Shown piece by piece: positions 46,405 through 57,309 of a DNA stretch of 64,000 bases (the stretch's first letter is position 1; each line of letters begins with the position of its first letter). The notes under the pieces were generated by a model. It was given only the letters and a program-made list of their open reading frames with translations, searched no databases and was not told where the DNA came from. Origin of the DNA: Merluccius polli (taxonomy: Eukaryota > Chordata > Actinopteri > Gadiformes > Merlucciidae); the NCBI GenBank assembly GCA_030340625.1, contig JAOPHQ010004268.1:15001-79000 (forward strand). Direction: 5' to 3'. The position numbers were made by a program, and so were the translations under genes.

Positions 46405-46560
46405 TCCCCCCTTGAAAATAAAATGCAAAACTATTTCCTCCTTGAAATAAAATATCCTTGCAAATAAGATACAAAAAGATTCCCTCCTTGGAATAAAATA
46501 CAAAAATAGTCCCTCCTTGAAGTAAAATACACTACTTATTCCCTCCTCGTGACTTTGAAA
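46405..46560. repeat. degenerate short tandem repeat (tccctccttgaaataaaat)
   Basis: About five copies of a 30-35-bp unit containing ctccttgaaataaaat and acaaaa, inside the LTR element. It resembles the purine tract at 45046 inverted, suggesting local slippage copies. Confidence 0.7.
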
Positions 46561-49500
46561 AAGTCACGTAAAATTAACACAAAGTTAAGCATGTTGCATT
46601 CATTCTTCCCGCTTGTATTGACCTTTATATATTGATATCATAAAATATATGTACATGACAGTGATTCTGGGTCCTAGTTTATCAAGCTTTTTGGCACAAC
46701 TATTTTAGTCTTCTAGCGTTACCTTTAAATCTTATGCCCACATTATTTTATTTTACTTTTAGACTAGGTAAACTTATTCAATTGTTCTAATAAGGCCAAA
46801 TTCATGAGCTAGTCTCACCCCACCGGAAGAGCTCTTCCCAGTTATCCTTTCAGCAGCTGAAGAGAGGTCTGTCCAGGTCGGGTTACCATCATCCAGTCGA
46901 TAACCACCTCTAGGAGATGAAAAAAGAGTATCATGACGGTAGAGAAGATCTCACCCCCCATCAGGATGAAGCACTTCTCTGCAATCCAGTCACTGCCAAT
47001 GCACAACAAATCATAATTATAGAGTGTTAACATCTTTCAACATCAATCGCTTGTGAATAATCAATCATTAAAAGAATCAAAAAGAAAATTGAAAATATAG
47101 AGTGTAAAAACACATCACATTCAGATAAGACCGTCAACCATGTTGCCTCCTAATATGAAACTTATCAACCGCTGGTAACAGGAATGTTCCTGCTGTTCAT
47201 TTTGTGTATGGAGTCCATTTCAATGTCCAAATATGAGTTTGAGTCCATTTAGGGCAGGAACCCCAGATCAACTGTCCTCTCTCTAATGGACCCCCCTCCA
47301 TTGTCCTGGGGGAAGAGAGACCAGAACCAACCAGTATCTTTGCAAAGAAAACATCTAACACAATACAACAAACAATATGTAGACAGTCGTTTCCATTATG
47401 GAATTATAGATCAGGCATGTCTTAATCCTATATGGTCTTAATGATCTTATATCGTTATTAATCTAAGTAGTTCGAACCATATGTGAAAGTTATATCAAAA
47501 CAAACTTGCATACAATGGTGAGTCAAACAATAGGTAAATATGGTGAGTGAAGTTAAAATTGAATATATATGTAACCACACACAATCATTGAATAGTTTTG
47601 CTTACTAAAAATGGATATGGCTCAGATAAACCAACCTCAATTTCCTCATTGTCATCGCCCAAGTCACCTCTAATAATCAAATGGCACCTGTGTGTGTGTC
47701 CCAGGTGAAAACCCTCTGGTCCATCTAAGAATCATAACCTCAGCAATGGTCAGCATCATTGAGCAAAAACAAAACATCGTATATAAAAACAAGACAATGG
47801 ACACCACATTATGAAGGTAAACTGAGCAACCCAAAAATTGACTGTATTAATTGTTACACCCCTACACTGTGTATCAGGTTATGACTCTACCACACTCCCA
47901 TATCGTCGCTTGAGGCGGGAGAAAAGTCCCTAGACTGTTACCAGTCCCCAGCGCTGGTTGACCCCTGGACTACTGTGGACGAGTGGTAGAGGAGATAACT
48001 TCTGATTTAAATGAAACTATCAGATAGGGCCGTATTATGCCCATCAACCATCTTATGCACAAATACTCATGAGGGGGTACCAGGGGTTTGGGGCTTCATG
48101 TGACGTGACTGAGCTGTTGGTCTGCCATTTGTCCTATAAAGCACAAAACACTCACAAACAGTTAAAAGTATAAAACAAATACACAAAGAAAACAAATCAA
48201 CAGGAAACAAAAACAAATAACAGACATATATACATAGTTGACCTGATCTTTAACCGTCCAAATGTTCGCATCGCTTTCTTCATTATGTTTCATTATGTCT
48301 ATTATTATTATTATTATTATTATCATTAACATCATTATTATTATTACCACTACTATTATAGGGTAAACCCCTACATAACTCTCTAATGCCTCCCTCCTTT
48401 GTTAGATCTCCTTATCTAAATTACCTCCTGCGGCTTTATCTCTGCTCTGTCCCTCTCTCTCTAGACCACATTTCTCTCTTTACCTTCTTTAACTTTCTTT
48501 AACTTTCTTACACTTTCCCTTCTTCTATCCTTCTGTCTACTTCCCTCTGTCTTTCTAAATAAATCCTCCTGTTCAATTACCACTTACTGTCCCCATCTCA
48601 TTGTGTCCTGTCCAACTTCCCTTTCCTCCTTTGTTAACCTTATAATTTCTTATCATTAATAAAAACAAAAAGAGGTGTTCATGATCTTTCTTTGGAAGGG
48701 GCATGGAGGTCCCCTCCTTCTCTTAAGGTTAAAGGAAAGAATAAAACAAAGAGTTAATGTCAATTTTAACACCTTCCTATTACTGACAAGTTGATGCTTA
48801 TGAATAATCAGTTTTTACACAACAACACTTTTTATCACAGTAATGACATCTGTTAACATAGTTATTTATAAATGTATATGTCTAGATAATAACATTAAAC
48901 CAAATTATTGTATTGGGCTCCATTCTGCCTTCTCCCCTTGCATTCTAGGAGTGCACAACTTCATTCACACTTCATTCATTAACTTCATTTCCTTTGTCCC
49001 CATCACATGGTCAGTCGTCGGGGGAGGGGGGAAGTCTGGGTAGTCTGATGGGGGTAGGGGTGGTCGAGGGGTAGGGGGTTTTGGGGGCCATTTTGGGGAC
49101 TCCCAAAATGGCTGACAGGGATTTGTAATCTATGCTCCCTGCTGTGTTACCATAGCATAGAACTTATTTAAATGCGCACACTTTATATCCTCCACGTTAA
49201 TATTGTGTATATATCCTACTATGTGTGTGCCCATATGTGGAAGTGCTCCAAATCCACTGGTATTGTGTACATATGTCTATGGTTTATATATATTAGTTTA
49301 CTGTCTCTCCCTAGACCTAGCATAGCCATTAGCCTCCACCCTGGACCGTATGGCCGCACAGGAATGCTATCATCCCCCCTGGAGAACAATGAGCCATAAA
49401 CAACCCCCCGTGGTGGGCTATCTTCAGTTCTAAATACCTAGCCTATCCGCTAGCCCCTCGGGATAGCTTGTGGCTAATAGCACAGAAATGCTACAAGACA

Positions 49501-49800
49501 AAGAAGGCTAAGCCACTTCCTCGTGTTTGCCTGGGGGTACTAGCACAGATATGCTACAAGACAAAGAAGGCTAAGCTACTTGCACGTGTTAGGAGTTAAG
49601 AGCATATTAGTACGGTTATCAAGCATTTAGCACATGCAGAATTATGCGGGTTATTGAGTTACATGCAAGTTAGCGCAGCTCTGTGTGGGGAATGTTATTA
49701 TCATCCCATTTTAGTTATCTCTTTGTTAGTAGAGTTCTATAACCACACGATCTCCTCACTCCACCTCCGTATTTACCACGTTATCATATGGGTCACAACC
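46561..49800. other. non-coding interior of the LTR element
   Basis: AT-rich with no gene. It includes an ATT run (48300-48350), a pyrimidine-rich stretch (48380-48620) and a G-rich stretch (49020-49090). A direct duplication lies at about 49478-49583, with two copies of gctacaagacaaagaaggct. Confidence 0.6.
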
Positions 49801-49819
49801 TTTGACCATTTTGACAATA

Positions 49820-50045
49820 AAAAAAACATTTTGGGGACTTGAACCCACGATTCTTTAAAAAGAATTTGGAATTTTAAACTCATCAGGACTTGAACCTATA
49901 TTGGGACTTAAACCCGGGACTTGAACCTCGCTTTTTAAAAAGAATTTGGAGTTTTAAACTCATCAGGACTTGAACCTCGCTTTTTAAAAAGAATTTGGAG
50001 TTTTAAACTCATCAGGACTTGAACCTATATTGGGGCTTATACCCG
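49820..50045. repeat. tandem repeat of about 50-95 bp (ggacttgaacc units)
   Basis: Three copies of a unit with tttttaaaaagaatttggag(t)tttaaactcatcaggacttg in direct order. Non-coding, within the LTR element. Confidence 0.85.
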
Positions 50046-50222
50046 CAAATACAATACTGATCACATGCTTGTTTTGTAATGGTCATATAATAACGACTAA
50101 ATATTATCTAACTAATTCCAAAAGAGTTATGAGCGCCTGTTCATTTTTGCTTCGGCTTAACTGTAACGACTATGGACCGGAGAACCAAAGCTTTGCAACA
50201 ACGTCCGCTAGTCACCTCTGTT

Positions 50223-51398
50223 CAGGGCTTGAAAACGAAATTATTTTTCAATCGTTCCGTTCCGAACGGAACCGGTATATTTAACGTTTTCGTTCTTGCG
50301 TTCCGCCACCAACATATCGTTCCTGAACCGGTTCGGAACGTAAAATAACGTTCGTTCTTAACGTTCCGGCAGTGTTATTGGGCCTCCGCGGTGTGTTACT
50401 ATTGCGGCCCCCCCCCCCCCCCCCGCCGGCCGTAGGTCCGCGGTGTGTTACCATTGCGCACCCCCCGTCGGCCGTTACTATTGCGCGCGGCGCGGCGCGG
50501 CGCCCCCCCCCCCCCCCCCCGCGGTGTGTTACTATTGCGCGCCCCCCCCCCCCCGTCGGCCCGTGGTGTGTTTGTGTTACTATTGCGGGCATAGACATAT
50601 ATACATAGTATACATGTATATATGTCTATGATTGCGGGCACCCCCGCCGGCCGTAGGTCCGCGGTGACGCTCGAACGTGAACGTCGTTTTACGGCAGCGG
50701 AAGATTTACGACAGCCAGCATACAGACAGTAAACAGACAGTGAGCACCGGACTTCACATGATATTATTCACAACTCGGATTAATTTAATGAAACCCATTG
50801 ATTCTTTTGACCGGTGGACCCTTACGGACTTAAGGAATATAAACAATGCAGGAACGGACACACACCGTACCTACGGACTTTATGATCGCTTCAAAAGTTG
50901 GAAGTCAGACCTTTTCCCCGTCTCTCTTGTTTACCGGTAAGTCTGATGAATTATGCGTTGGTGTTCATAGTTTGTGTTAAATGAACTGAATGATTTATCT
51001 GTGGAGAGTCTAACTGATCTAACGATGTGCGTTATGTCCATATGGACAGACGTTTAAACGGTTACCGTATCTTTGTGTAGGTGATCTAAACGGCTTAAGT
51101 CGTTCAAGAAATAATTTAGATAAAATCCAGATCCGGCCTCAATTGGAGACCTGCGTTTATTTGTCAAAACGTGTCGCCACACCCCTGCGTCTATTAGGGA
51201 CCTTGCTTTTATTGGAAGTTTTACGGTATATAGAGAACGAAAAAAACCGGTTATTAACCGGTTTTGGGGATTTCAGAATAACGTTTCTGTTCCGGAACAG
51301 TTGAAGACCATTTGGTTTTCGTTTCCGTTTCCGTTCCTCGTAAAATACCGTTCGTTTTCGGTTTTCGTTTTCGTTCCTTGAACCGGTTCGGAGCCCTG
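50223..51398. mobile_element. hAT-type non-autonomous element, TSD CCTCTGTT
   Basis: Begins CAGGGCTTGAAAACGAAA and ends CGGTTCGGAGCCCTG. CCTCTGTT flanks both sides (50215-50222, 51399-51406). 1,176 bp with long C runs and no transposase. It interrupts the interior of the LTR element, so it is among the youngest insertions, unless it travelled with the retroelement. Confidence 0.92.
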
Positions 51399-51562
51399 CC
51401 TCTGTTACCTAATATTCTATAGATAACTATGCAGTTTTTAGCCGTAGCAAAAGGAAACTGCTTACCTGTTTAATAGCCGGCTTGTAACAGAGGCGACGAG
51501 TGGGTACACCGTCGCGTGGCGAAAGCTCTCTAGCCCAAAACAAAGCCTCTCCGTTCACCTCG

Positions 51563-51583
51563 AATCACGTCGGGAAGTCACCA
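51563..51583 (-). promoter_or_regulatory. primer binding site, tRNA-Trp-like
   Basis: On the minus strand, three bases inside the 5' LTR (51587-51972), the sequence TGGTGACTTCCCGACGTG appears. It matches the PBS complementary to tRNA-Trp (TGGTGACCCCGACGTG in avian retroviruses) except for TTCCC in place of CCCC. Fixes the element's orientation. Confidence 0.75.
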
Positions 51584-51586
51584 GAT

Positions 51587-51972
51587 TGTGGGGTTGTGTT
51601 CCGAGGAAGGAGGCCGCCGACACAGGAATCGCTTTTAACTCACTTTATTTGTTTAGGTTTAGTTATCTTAATCTACCAAGCATGTGGGGAAAGTAAATGT
51701 AAATGCCACGCGCGTGGAGAGATCGTCCGCGCGTCCCTCTGGAGGTCTGCCTGAACGATTCTGATCCTAACCGGATGTTTCCGCCGGATGCCTCTGGGCA
51801 GGAGGCGTGGCCTCCATGACGCACAATGGCTAGCGTTAAGCGCCGCCCCCAGTATATTGTTTGGCGCCATCATGTGTTGAGGTGCAGTTACTACAACTTG
51901 TATATTTATTTCTACTCCTGGCTATGTGCAGATATTTTACAGCCTGATGATACATGTTATTAATTCGCAACA
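51587..51972 (-). repeat. LTR (5' LTR in minus orientation)
   Basis: 386 bp, same length and by eye the same sequence as 44660-45045. Followed by TSD CAAG at 51973. Confidence 0.95.
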
Positions 51973-53460
51973 CAAGTTAAAGGCCTATACACACCGCAGT
52001 GTTTTTTTTCCTGTGATTAATTCGCACGTAAATATGAGTTTTCTTACTGTTGTTTTTGTCATGAGTACTTTCACACAGAACGCAAATATTACGCGGCGAA
52101 AAAGCCGCTTCACTTGTATTGAACAAATGTCGCAACTGTCGCAGATTCGCATCGCTGCCGCTATGAATAGTTTTGATGTGAAATAGGCGAGTATACATTT
52201 TCGTGTCGTTTATTCGTCACGCCCCGGTGTGTAAAGGCCTTAAAGCTCAAACAAAACCTGGCAGGTTAGCCATGTGTGTGTACTTCTTACATGTTTGGTG
52301 GGTAAAATAAATATGTTGTAAATTCAAATCAGAGCGTCTTCCATGTCTGGAATTGAATGTTTTCTTGAGTCTATAAGGTAACAATAATATAATAATAAGA
52401 TAACCTTGTTTGACTTGTGAAATGGGTGACTTAAAGAAAATGTTGGTTTTGTCTATACTATACTAGGTACTTGTACTATATTTACTGGTTTAAATAGAAT
52501 TGCATTACTAAAAAGAGACTAAAATACAATGTTCATTAACTAAAACTAGACTAAAATAGTCATGGATAATTCTGACTAAAATAAGACTAAAATGCTCAGA
52601 CTTTTAGTCGACTGAAACTTGACTAGACTAAAATAGTACAAACGTGACTAAAACTAATAAAGACTAAAATGACAGTTTGACACAAAGACTAGACTAAGAC
52701 TAAAATGAAAACAGGCCGCCAAAAACAACACTAGATGTCACTCCGTCTGACGGATCAAACCCTCGCCCACAACATGTCTGAGGTTGATTTGCTGATCAAC
52801 ACATTATTCCGTGGCAGCGGGAGAAACTAATGTTGACAAAGTGACGAGTTACGATCGGATGTTTGTCCGCTGTTTAATTTTGATGGTGTGTGGGCATCCG
52901 TCCTGTGGTCAGTTATTACTCCTGTATCAGAGCTATAGAGTAAACAACTCTATAAACAACTCTATGTTTACTCTATAGCTCTGATTCCTGCACCATGTTT
53001 CAATGACGTCAGGTTGCTAGGGGCTACGGCTGACAGCCGGAAGTACTGTCCTTACTGTACTATTGTTTATGTTGTAATGTCATAAGTGTTGACAATAAAG
53101 TTTGTTAAAAAAACAACAACTATTATTGTCCCACACCACAATGTATGTCCCACAATGTGAACTCCAAACAATTCATGTTTGTCCAATTCATTCATAAGAC
53201 AAACAAAGCAGCTGGAAACACGTCTAAAAAAAAACACTTGAAATAAAATGTAGCCTATATTTATATTTTTACAACATCAATCTCCCTATAATATGAACAA
53301 AATATGATCAGGTTATACTTTCTCTCTTGAAAACGGGCAAAACGCTAACCCTAACCCTAACCCGGAAAATGAATTTAAAAAACTACAAACATTCGGAAAA
53401 TGCAATACAATGAAGTGTGCGGCGCCATGTTTTTTCCGCCATGTTTTTTGTAGTTCTAAA

Positions 53461-54278
53461 GCCCTTTGCATACGGCACAGGCCTACTTTCTTTCAAAAGC
53501 TCATATCTTGGTCAATTAAAAACAACTGTGTGTAAAAATGTAACTGCACACAGACATACATTCGCATTACCATATTATATACTATTGGTTCATCCAGGGC
53601 AATCCTGTCAGCCCTGGGGAAGGGAACACAATGGCTATAAATGGTCATATTAAGTAATATGGAAATATTGATATGAAACATTAAGTAGTTTAAGGGGTAA
53701 ATGGGGTCTAAACTGCTCCAAATTGAAAAGCATGACTAAGGATAAGGTCACCATCAATATGTTGAACACATTTTGCCACTAAATATCCCTTAAAATATGT
53801 TTTAGTGATTTTATCCATCTTGGCTCTATATAGGCTGTGAGAAAGTACACATCAAAGTTCCTTGGCAGTGAGCAAGATAAAAATGAAACTTTGTCGTAGG
53901 ATGACAATGAAGACATCGTTGGAAAGGTCTTGATCTGCAGAGTACAGATCTGCCACTGTGAACATTCTGGGTGGTTCCTGCTCCTCAGGAATGCCCTTTG
54001 AACCTTGAACCTAAGACAGAAAAGCAACACAATGTGATACAAACATGGGGAAAACATTTTTGGAAAGCTCTTGACTTCTTCTATCATGGCCTTTGTGGCC
54101 TTTGCCAAACCATCAGGGGGCGCTACTGGGTAGGATCAAAACCAGATTTCACCCAATTAACAATAGTAAAAATGAAATCTGACCAAATAAATGTGCTCCC
54201 CGGTCCCTAAAACATGTAATACACTTGTGAAGTTCCTTGACACATTTTCACATAATAGGGAAAACGTTAACTAAACAT
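53461..54278. other. loop of the 12-kb foldback
   Basis: 818 bp of single-copy-looking sequence between the two arms. Reading frames are short on both strands (up to 109 codons, not gene-like). I recognise nothing in it. Confidence 0.7.
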
Positions 54279-56102
54279 TTTAGAACTACAAAAAACATGG
54301 CGGAAAAAACATGGCGCCGCACACTTCATTGTATTGCATTTTCCGAACGTTTGTAGTTTTTAAAATTCATTTTCCGGGTTAGGGTTAGGGTTTTGCCCGT
54401 TTTCAAGAGAGAAAGTATAACCTGATCATATTTTGTTCATATTATAGGGAGATTGATGTTGTAAAAATATAAATATAGGCTACATTTTATTTCAAGTGTT
54501 TTTTTTAGACGTGTTTCCAGCTGCGTTGTTTGTCTTATGAATGAATTGGACAAACATGAATTGTTTGGAGTTAACATTGTGGGACATACATTGTGGTGTG
54601 GGACAATAATAGTTGTTTTTTTAACAAACTTTATTGTCAACACTTATGACATTACAACATAAACAATAGTACAGTAAGGACAGTACTTCCGGCTGATAGG
54701 TCCTCCCAATGGGACAGGTGGCGTCTGTCAGCCGTAGCCCCTAGCAACCTGACGTCATTGAAACATATGGTGCAGGAATCAGAGCTATAGAGTAAACATA
54801 GAGTTGTTTATAGAGTTGTTTACTCTATAGCTCTGATACAGGAGTAATAACTAACCACAGGACGGATGCCCACACACCATCAAAATTAAACAGCGGACAA
54901 ACATCCGATCGTAACTCGTCACTTTGTCAACATTAGTTTCTCCCGCTGCCACGGAATAATGTGTTGATCAGCAAATCAACCTCAGACATGTTGTGGTCGA
55001 GGGTTTGATCCGTCAGACGGAGTGACATCACAAGGGAGTCCTATGTGGAATCTGAAAAAGTCAGGTGAATCTTGAAAGTCACGTGACTTGGACGCAAAAC
55101 CATGGGAAAAGAATAGGCAGAAAAAATGTAACAGTCATACAATTTAAGGGCCATTATTGTAACCCCTCTACGTTTGGCACTTTGGACCAACGTAGTCAGG
55201 GTACGTTTTTATATGAGACTGGGTTGCAACATGCTTATGTCCTATTTATAAAATGTATTTTAATCACACAATCGAACCTTTGCAACATGTGAAACAGCCC
55301 ATTGGCTACCATGCATAATAAGCTGTTTTAAATTGCACATTTCAAATCGCGCAGACGTCACCGAGCCCGACCCGAACCCGAGCATAATTTCTAAATATCT
55401 GTCCGAACCCGACCCGGCCCGTCGGGTACCGTCGGGTCCCCTCGGGTCCCGTCGGGCTTGGGTCGGGTATCCAATAAGGAGCTGTTCAACGGCCGTGACG
55501 TATGAAACGCCATGTTCCGATCGGTGAGCGATCGCGAGGTCTATTCAAGCATGCCGCTTATCCCAGCTAGCTTCACCTGACGTGATTTAGCCGCGCCCCC
55601 CCCAGGTCTATGGGGCGACGCGAGTCGTCCAGGAGCGACGCTACGGGGGTACCTTCTGCTGCAAATGTTGACGACATGGGTCAGTGCCCAGGCCTCAATA
55701 TGTGACGAGTTGGGTGTGAGACCGTGTTGATATAGGCATATGTCGGCCTTTTTTTTCAAAACAGTTATAAGTTTAATGCCCACTTTTACTGCCTTATTTG
55801 ATTATTGTTGGCCGATAAGTAGGCTACTTATTGTAATTGGAATACAGATTTAGTCTTGATGAATCGTTTCCAAACCAAACATTTAAGAGCGCATGTAGGC
55901 GCATTGTTCGGCTTTTACGAGCGCCGCATAGGCCTATAACGTATTTATTATTTTAAAACTGTTAAACAGTTGTAGGTCTTCAAGTTAACTGTCTTGTATT
56001 ATTGTTGGCCTATACATTATTGTATTTTGTAGTTTCTACCAACGGGAATTTTAATATAGCCTATAGAAAAATAACGAATTAAAAAATGCCCATTATAGCT
56101 AT

Positions 56103-56120
56103 TAGGGATGCCCATCCCTA
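56103..56120. mobile_element. 18-bp micro-remnant: two TIR tips joined
   Basis: TAGGGATGCCCATCCCTA is an almost perfect pair of the TAGGGATG termini with nothing between, flanked by ATAGCTAT and ATAGCTAC (7 of 8 matching). It looks like a hAT element deleted down to its tips. Confidence 0.5.
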
Positions 56121-56255
56121 ATAGCTACTATTACAGAAAATCAACAATAGGCAAAATAAATAAAATGAGCACAAATCCATGAAAATGTTCAAATGCAAAC
56201 AATGTCCCCTATGTAAGCATACAGTATACCAATAATTATAGGAAAATAAACTTAC

Positions 56256-56994
56256 TTTGATGTGCTGCAACAGATCATCAGCTCTTCCATGTCCCAGGAA
56301 TTCTGAGCCAAAATATCTTGACCTGACACAACCATCCTCCAAAAAACGAATATGTATATCCATCTGTTTTTTTTTTTGAGGATTGGTTGAGGCTCTCGTC
56401 AAACATTAGGACGAACGGCCCGGCATTGTTTATGGCCTTCACCAGTTGCTTCTTAAAATATGGCGCAATACCAAATTTGATAATGTAAGAGGTCTTATCC
56501 TTGCCTAAAGCAAAGGATTTGGCTATCTCAGAGTCAGGGAACATATGTTGAAATAGCTCTCCAATGCCGTCGCTGGAACGGAACGAGTGGTGTTTTGTTG
56601 CCAAGTCTAAACACCACAATACCTCAGCTTGTATCGTAGAGGTGGTGATAGTCGTGCACCTGTTAACGCTGCTGGTAGTGGTACTGCTGGCAGTGGTTGG
56701 TGTGAGAGCAGGCGAGGTTGAGGACAAAGCAGTCGAGGTTGTGGGCAGTGATGTAGTCGACGACGTAGTGCAGAACATTGCCATAGGAAGCTGAGCGTTG
56801 TGTCCACGCATTCTGGCTTGGCGGGTACTAGCTTGCATGTGTGATTTTACAGCCTTCACCCCCATCCAGGTTATATTGATCGTCTTTTTACAGACGTGGC
56901 AATAAGCCTCTCGGCTGTTGCCAACTACTGGCCTAAGCCAGTCTTTATACATTGATTCCTCCAGCCAGAGGTCCGAAAATTTGCATTTGCCCAT
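56256..56994 (-). pseudogene. hAT-B transposase, exon 1 (BED-type zinc finger)
   Basis: ATG at 56994. MGKCKFSDLWLEES then YCHVCKKTINITWMGVKAVK and SHMQASTRQ give a BED-like C-x2-C...H-x4/5-H finger. A Ser/Thr linker follows, then ELFQHMFPDSEIAKSFALGK and VLMFDESLNQ, where the D of FDES is the first catalytic residue of hAT. A slip in a run of T on the + strand (about 56365-56376) shifts the frame; the correct continuation is MDIHIRF...GHGRADDLLQHIK, ending in donor gtaagt at 56255. Total transposase over five exons is about 790 residues. Confidence 0.85.
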
Positions 56995-57309
56995 GATAAT
57001 GTCTTTTCAAATGACAGCGAACTCGCGAAGAGGTTTTGCAGCAAGCTAGCCGGGTACCAAGTTTGAGTCAGTGCGCGCGAGAGGTTCGTCGCGCGCGCGA
57101 GTCCTACTCGTAACATAAAAATAAATCCAAGGAGATAGGCCTGCACGTAAATTACACAAATTGAAAAACTCATAGGCCAAGTTCGATGGGGGTTCGAAAA
57201 TTTACTACCTCGTCAGATGACGTTTATTACTTTTTACTATTTTTTACTGGCCTTAATTTGGGCTAATTTCATTTACTACCTTTTACAACCCCGCGGACAC
57301 CCTGAGGCA

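Larger units (their letters stand above)
44660..51972 (-). mobile_element. LTR retroelement (LARD-like), coding capacity lost, TSD CAAG
   Basis: Direct 386-bp LTRs at 44660-45045 and 51587-51972 with CAAG on both sides (44656-44659, 51973-51976). Orientation is minus: the LTR then reads TGTTGCG...CCCCACA with AATAAA about 70 bp before its end, a PBS-like site lies just inside 51587, and a purine tract lies just inside 45045. The 6.5-kb interior has no frame above about 110 codons apart from a weak integrase-like scrap (45871-46164, minus) and is full of short tandem repeats and a hAT insertion (50223-51398). It must have relied on enzymes from another element. Confidence 0.9.
44341..52733. 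mobile_element. hAT-type non-autonomous element holding an LTR retroelement, TSD GATGTCAC
   Basis: Begins TAGTGTTGCTTTCGTCAACG and ends AAAACAACACTA. GATGTCAC flanks both sides (44333-44340, 52734-52741). The other arm of the surrounding palindrome shows the uninterrupted site near 55025, an internal empty-site control. Own sequence is 44341-44659 and 51977-52733 (about 1.07 kb), rich in gactaaaat motifs; the rest is the LTR insertion. No transposase. Confidence 0.93.
43661..55729. mobile_element. 12-kb foldback element, 8-bp TSD ATATAGGC
   Basis: Ends CAACACGGTCTCACACCCAA at 43661 and its inverse at 55729, flanked by ATATAGGC (43653-43660, 55730-55737). Arms of about 1.4 kb: the left arm is 43661-44340 plus 52742-53460, split by a hAT insertion; the right arm is 54279-55729. 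Loop 53461-54278. Without the insertion the element is about 3.7 kb. The arms differ by substitutions and two short insertions in the right arm (about 33 bp near 54694 and about 43 bp near 55200). Nothing in arms or loop codes for a transposase, so it is non-autonomous. An 8-bp TSD fits hAT. Confidence 0.92.
39563..56255 (-). other. intron 1 of the hAT-B transposase, swollen to 16.7 kb by insertions
   Basis: Donor AAA/gtaag at 56256/56255, acceptor caatacag at 39563. Joining gives LLQHIK-ECVAQLN in frame. It contains the palindromic element 39975-42579, small hATs at 42754-43249, and the 12-kb foldback element 43661-55729. The remaining own sequence (39600-39974, 42580-42753, 43250-43652, 55738-56255) shows nothing gene-like. 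Confidence 0.8.
36652..57304 (-). mobile_element. hAT-B element, 20.65 kb with inserts, short TSD AGGCA
   Basis: The termini are CAGGGTGT at 36652 and ACACCCTG ending at 57304. AGGCA precedes the left end (36647-36651) and follows the right end (57305-57309). Removing the element and one AGGCA restores the hAT-A exon frame (GAG GAG GAG GCA GAA GCA). Its own transposase is on the minus strand. Its first intron holds a palindromic element, two small hATs and a 12-kb foldback; net own length is about 5.5 kb. Confidence 0.85.

Noticed and set aside
49820..50045. Tandem units with ggttcaagtcc on the minus strand, resembling a tRNA T-arm
   Set aside because: Only the short GTTCAA-type word is shared; no cloverleaf could be drawn, and the units are a tandem repeat.
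50281..50641. Gly/Arg- or Pro-rich frames on both strands
   Set aside because: They arise from the long C/G runs of the hAT element at 50223-51398.
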